This document shows, in pieces, positions 61,753 to 64,000 of a DNA stretch of 64,000 nucleotides. The notes under the pieces are model-generated. The model made no database searches. It was not told where the DNA came from and worked only from the letters and a program-made list of their open reading frames with translations. Each line of letters starts with the position of its first letter. Positions within the stretch are counted from its first letter, which is position 1. The position numbers and the translations under genes were made by a program. Origin of the DNA: DATAOG01 sp963782885 (GTDB lineage Bacteria; Pseudomonadota; Alphaproteobacteria; Geminicoccales; Geminicoccaceae). The DNA lies in assembly GCA_963782885.1 (NCBI GenBank), contig CAWALL010000015.1, positions 62,001 to 126,000 on the forward strand, in the 5' to 3' direction.

Positions 61753-62511
61753 CTACGGCAGCGTCGCCCGGCCGCCGTCGGCGACGTAGCACTGGCCGGT
61801 CGTGTAGCTCGAGCGCTCGGACAACAGGAACAGCGCGAGCTCGGCCATCTCCTCGGGCCGCCCGATCCGCTTGAGCGGGGTCGCGTCGGTCATCCGCTGG
61901 CGGATCTCGGGGGTCAGCGAGTTGGCCGGCATCTCGGTGTCGATCAGGCCGGGCGCGATCGAGTTGATCCGGATCGCGGGCGCGAACGCCTCCGAGCAGT
62001 TGCGCGCGAACGCGACCACGCCGGCTTTGGACGTGCCGTAGGCCAGCATCGCCGCGCGCGGCCGCAGCCCGGCGATCGAGGCGAAGCAGACGATCCGCCC
62101 GAAGCCGCGCGCGATCATGCCGTCCTTGACCGCCATGATCGGCAGGAACGTGCCATCGAGGTTGACCGCCATGGTCCGCCGCCATTCCTCGAACGTGACC
62201 TCGCCGCGGCTCTCGTGCGGCGCGATCCCGGCGCTGGTGACCAGCAGATCGACCGGCCCCAGGCTTTTTTCAACCTTTGCCACCATGGCCGCGACGGCCG
62301 CGGGGTCGGAGACGTCGGCCTGCAGGGTCACGCATTCGGCACCCTCGGCCCGCACCAGGCGCTCGGCCTCCTCGGCCGCCGCCTGGTTCTGGGCATAGTT
62401 GATCGCGACCCTGGCGCCCTGCTGCGCCAGGCGCACGCAGGTCGCGCGCCCGATCCCGCGCGCCCCCCCGGTCACCAGCGCCGTCCTGCCTTCCAGTTCC
62501 TTGCCTGCCAT
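61753..62511 (-). CDS. Short-chain dehydrogenase/reductase, FabG-like
   Basis: A 252-residue SDR with TGGARGIGRA (cofactor), SAGIAP, catalytic Ser in FASIAG and YXXXK in YGTSKAG, then IRINSIAPGLIDTEMP. The AVNYAQNQ-like strand-2 end (INYAQNQ) fits NADP. It is on the transporter strand between dppA and dppB, so it may act on the imported compound, but that is inference. Confidence 0.9.
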   Translation of the reverse strand: MAGKELEGRTALVTGGARGIGRATCVRLAQQGARVAINYAQNQAAAEEAERLVRAEGAECVTLQADVSDPAAVAAMVAKVEKSLGPVDLLVTSAGIAPHESRGEVTFEEWRRTMAVNLDGTFLPIMAVKDGMIARGFGRIVCFASIAGLRPRAAMLAYGTSKAGVVAFARNCSEAFAPAIRINSIAPGLIDTEMPANSLTPEIRQRMTDATPLKRIGRPEEMAELALFLLSERSSYTTGQCYVADGGRATLP

Positions 62512-62647
62512 GGTGCTACCCCGGCTGTTTCCCGACTGTCCCGCTCTGCCAGAGATCGGTCATCTCGCCCGGGCCCGTCAAGGCCGCACGGCTCGACCCC
62601 CATTGGTGCGGTTGTTGTCGTGTCCACCAACGTGTGCCACATTGCTG

Positions 62648-62932
62648 ATGGACGGGTTTGAGTTGGACGAGGACAAGCGGCAGCGCAATCTCGCCGAGCG
62701 CGGCGTCGACTTCGCCGATGCCGCCGTGATCTTCGAAGGCAACGTGCTTGAAGCCAAGGATCAACGGATTCGGTACGGGGAGGTCAGATACCGCGCTTTG
62801 GGTCGGGTCGACGATGATTACTTCGTGGTCGTATATACCTGGCGCGGAGGAAACCGCCGCATCATCAGTGCGTGGAAGGTGGGCATCGATGGCCGACGAA
62901 GATATCAGGCGGTACTCTCTCGAAGAGCTTAA
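62648..62932 (+). CDS. brnT: BrnT-family toxin
   Basis: A 94-residue RelE-fold mRNA interferase. It begins FELDEDKRQRNLAERGVDFADA, the BrnT signature of KN..KHG.sFe.A type, followed by DQRIRYGEVRYRALGR, VVVYTWRGGNRRIISA. Catalytic Lys/Arg positions fit the family. It overlaps the antitoxin gene by 44 bases. Transcribed opposite to the transporter genes on both sides. Confidence 0.88.
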   Translation: MDGFELDEDKRQRNLAERGVDFADAAVIFEGNVLEAKDQRIRYGEVRYRALGRVDDDYFVVVYTWRGGNRRIISAWKVGIDGRRRYQAVLSRRA

Positions 62933-63158
62933 GGAGATGCGGGCGCGCGGCGAGACCTGCACGCGGCCTGACGCGCCCGAGTATGAGCTGGACGAGGAAT
63001 TCTGGCAAAAGGCGCGGCTCGTGTTCCCCAATCGGAAAAAGTCGGTGCATCTGCGGCTCGACGAGGACGTGCTGGAGTGGTTCAAAGCGCAGGGTCCGCG
63101 CCACCTGACCCGGATGAACGCGGTGCTGCGCGCTTACATGGAGGCGCATCGGAAGTAG
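62889..63158 (+). CDS. brnA: BrnA-family antitoxin
   Basis: An 89-residue ribbon-helix-helix antitoxin. The DNA-binding end is KSVHLRLDEDVLEWFKAQG ... HLTRMNAVLRAYMEAH, standard for BrnA; the N-terminal 45 residues (SLEELKEMRARGETCTRPDA) wrap the toxin. ATG at 62889 within the toxin gene gives the usual overlap. Confidence 0.88.
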   Translation: MADEDIRRYSLEELKEMRARGETCTRPDAPEYELDEEFWQKARLVFPNRKKSVHLRLDEDVLEWFKAQGPRHLTRMNAVLRAYMEAHRK

Positions 63159-63215
63159 AAGGGGACACCCGCGTCGGTCGCCCCCTCCACAGGTTCTCTG
63201 CGCCCGCCCCCGCCC

Positions 63216-64000
63216 TCAGCCCGTGAGGTCGACGCCGTAGAAGATGTGGGCGCCGAACGGGTCGATCTTGTAGCCGACCACCTTCTTGCTGACCGGCACG
63301 TAGACTACCGAGTGCGCGATCGTGACCCAGGGCGCCTCCTCCTTGAAGATCACCTGGGCCTGCTCGTACAGCCGGGTGCGCTCGGCCTGGTCGCTGGTCT
63401 CCTTGGCCTTGACCAGAAGCTCGTCGAACGGCTTGTAGCACCAGCGCGCCCGGTTGGTGCGTTCGTCGGCGGCGGCGCAGCCCAGGAGCTGGTAGAGGAA
63501 GTTGTCGGGATCGCCGTTGTCGCCGGTCCACCCGAGCAGCACGGTCTGGTGCTCGCCCTCCTTGGAGCGCTTCAGATACTCGCCCCATTCGTAGGTGACG
63601 ATCTTGGCCTTGACCCCGACCTTGGCCCAGTCGGCCTGGATCAGCTCGGCCATGCGCCGGGCGTTCGGGTTGTACGGCCGCTGGACCGGCATGGCCCAGA
63701 TGTCGGTCTGGAACCCGTCTCCATGACCGGCCTCGGCGAGCAGCTTCTTGGCGGCGTCGGGATCGTAGGGGTAGTCCTTCACATCATCGTTGTACGACCA
63801 CATGGTCGGCGGGATCGGGTTCTTGGCGACCGTGCCCGAGCCCTGGAAGACCGCATCCAGGATCGCCTGCTTGTTGATCGCCATGTTGAGCGCCTGGCGG
63901 ACCCGCTTGTCGTCGAACGGCTTCTTCTCGGTGTTGAACGCCAGGTAGCCGACGTTCAGGCCCGGCTGCTGCAGCAGCTCGACGTCCTGGTTGGCGCGGA
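63216..64000 (-). CDS. Dipeptide-type ABC transporter substrate-binding protein (5' end outside window)
   Basis: C-terminal part of a family 5 binding protein (DppA/OppA type). The frame is open to the window edge; 261 codons are visible. Family marks are GLNVGYLAFNTEKKPFDDKRVRQALNMAI (in parts: LNVGYLAFNTEKKPF, DKRVRQALNMAINK), WSYNDDVKDYPYDPDAAKKLLAEAG, LLGWTGDNGDPDNFL and a conserved C-terminal AHSVVYVPVSKKVVGYKIDP. It ends 57 bases beyond brnA. With the permeases and ATPases on the same strand it makes a full importer for a peptide or related ligand. Confidence 0.92.
   Translation of the reverse strand, partial: RANQDVELLQQPGLNVGYLAFNTEKKPFDDKRVRQALNMAINKQAILDAVFQGSGTVAKNPIPPTMWSYNDDVKDYPYDPDAAKKLLAEAGHGDGFQTDIWAMPVQRPYNPNARRMAELIQADWAKVGVKAKIVTYEWGEYLKRSKEGEHQTVLLGWTGDNGDPDNFLYQLLGCAAADERTNRARWCYKPFDELLVKAKETSDQAERTRLYEQAQVIFKEEAPWVTIAHSVVYVPVSKKVVGYKIDPFGAHIFYGVDLTG

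Noticed and set aside
62616..62644. Possible brnT promoter TTGTCG-N17-CACATT
   Set aside because: The -10 would end four bases before the start codon, putting the transcript start inside the gene.

Overview
The window is one contiguous stretch of a very GC-rich, gene-dense bacterial chromosome. The gene content suggests an alphaproteobacterium: a phasin with TGCA-type operator candidates, hrcA-grpE, an oxyR with both redox cysteines, a VUT-type queuosine precursor transporter, an alphaproteobacterial-style L28, and a PQQ dehydrogenase next to a MxaJ/XoxJ-like protein. A Rhodospirillales- or Geminicoccales-like soil or aquatic organism would fit, but that placement is inference. There is no rRNA, CRISPR array, prophage or transposase.

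Layout. 0.3-6.0 kb: a CapA-like phosphoesterase, a phosphoribosyltransferase, then a periplasmic PQQ alcohol dehydrogenase followed by a protein that fuses a XoxJ-like binding domain to a cytochrome c. 6-13.2 kb: an AMP-forming ligase, a hydrolase, a benzoylformate-decarboxylase-like ThDP enzyme, an HtrA protease, DUF5996 and a frameshifted esterase. 13.3-16.6 kb: an oxidative-stress block (2Fe-2S ferredoxin, Dps-like ferritin, oxyR, TVP38 membrane protein). 16.7-23.5 kb: housekeeping (ProX-type editing protein, mscL, metallopeptidase, DUF533, yggT-DUF167-folD, two tRNA-Ala genes, a TerC-family exporter, an rRNA/tRNA methyltransferase). 23.5-30.4 kb: SDR, two FGGY sugar kinases, HAD phosphatase, argG and a GST-kappa-like isomerase. 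30.5-33.8 kb: a RelE/XRE toxin-antitoxin pair, grpE-hrcA, phasin. 34-43 kb: a frameshifted GGDEF-EAL protein, rpmB, a VUT transporter, an esterase lipoprotein, dienelactone hydrolase, Bax-inhibitor-1 protein, adenylate cyclase. 43-47.3 kb: sulfur and one-carbon genes (metY, metF, a MetV-like partner) and an entericidin. 47.5-51.5 kb: a sugar ABC transporter (two permeases and a binding protein) with an MNT-HEPN pair inside it. 51.5-56.2 kb: a chagasin-type inhibitor next to a papain-like protease, then a catalase-like lipoprotein with a di-heme cytochrome lipoprotein. 56.3-64 kb: a dipeptide-type ABC transporter whose genes are separated by hicAB, by brnTA plus an SDR, and by a 540-bp repeat-bearing gap; the binding protein runs off the right edge.

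The most interesting points are the XoxF-like dehydrogenase (it carries the extra Asp typical of lanthanide enzymes) with its fused XoxJ-cytochrome partner; the cysteine protease/chagasin pair; the catalase-like/di-heme cytochrome pair; and the repeated placement of toxin-antitoxin modules inside ABC transporter loci. Four coding breaks (two in one esterase, one each in the GGDEF-EAL and HEPN genes) are all explained by one extra base in a homopolymer, so assembly or sequencing error must be excluded before calling them pseudogenes.
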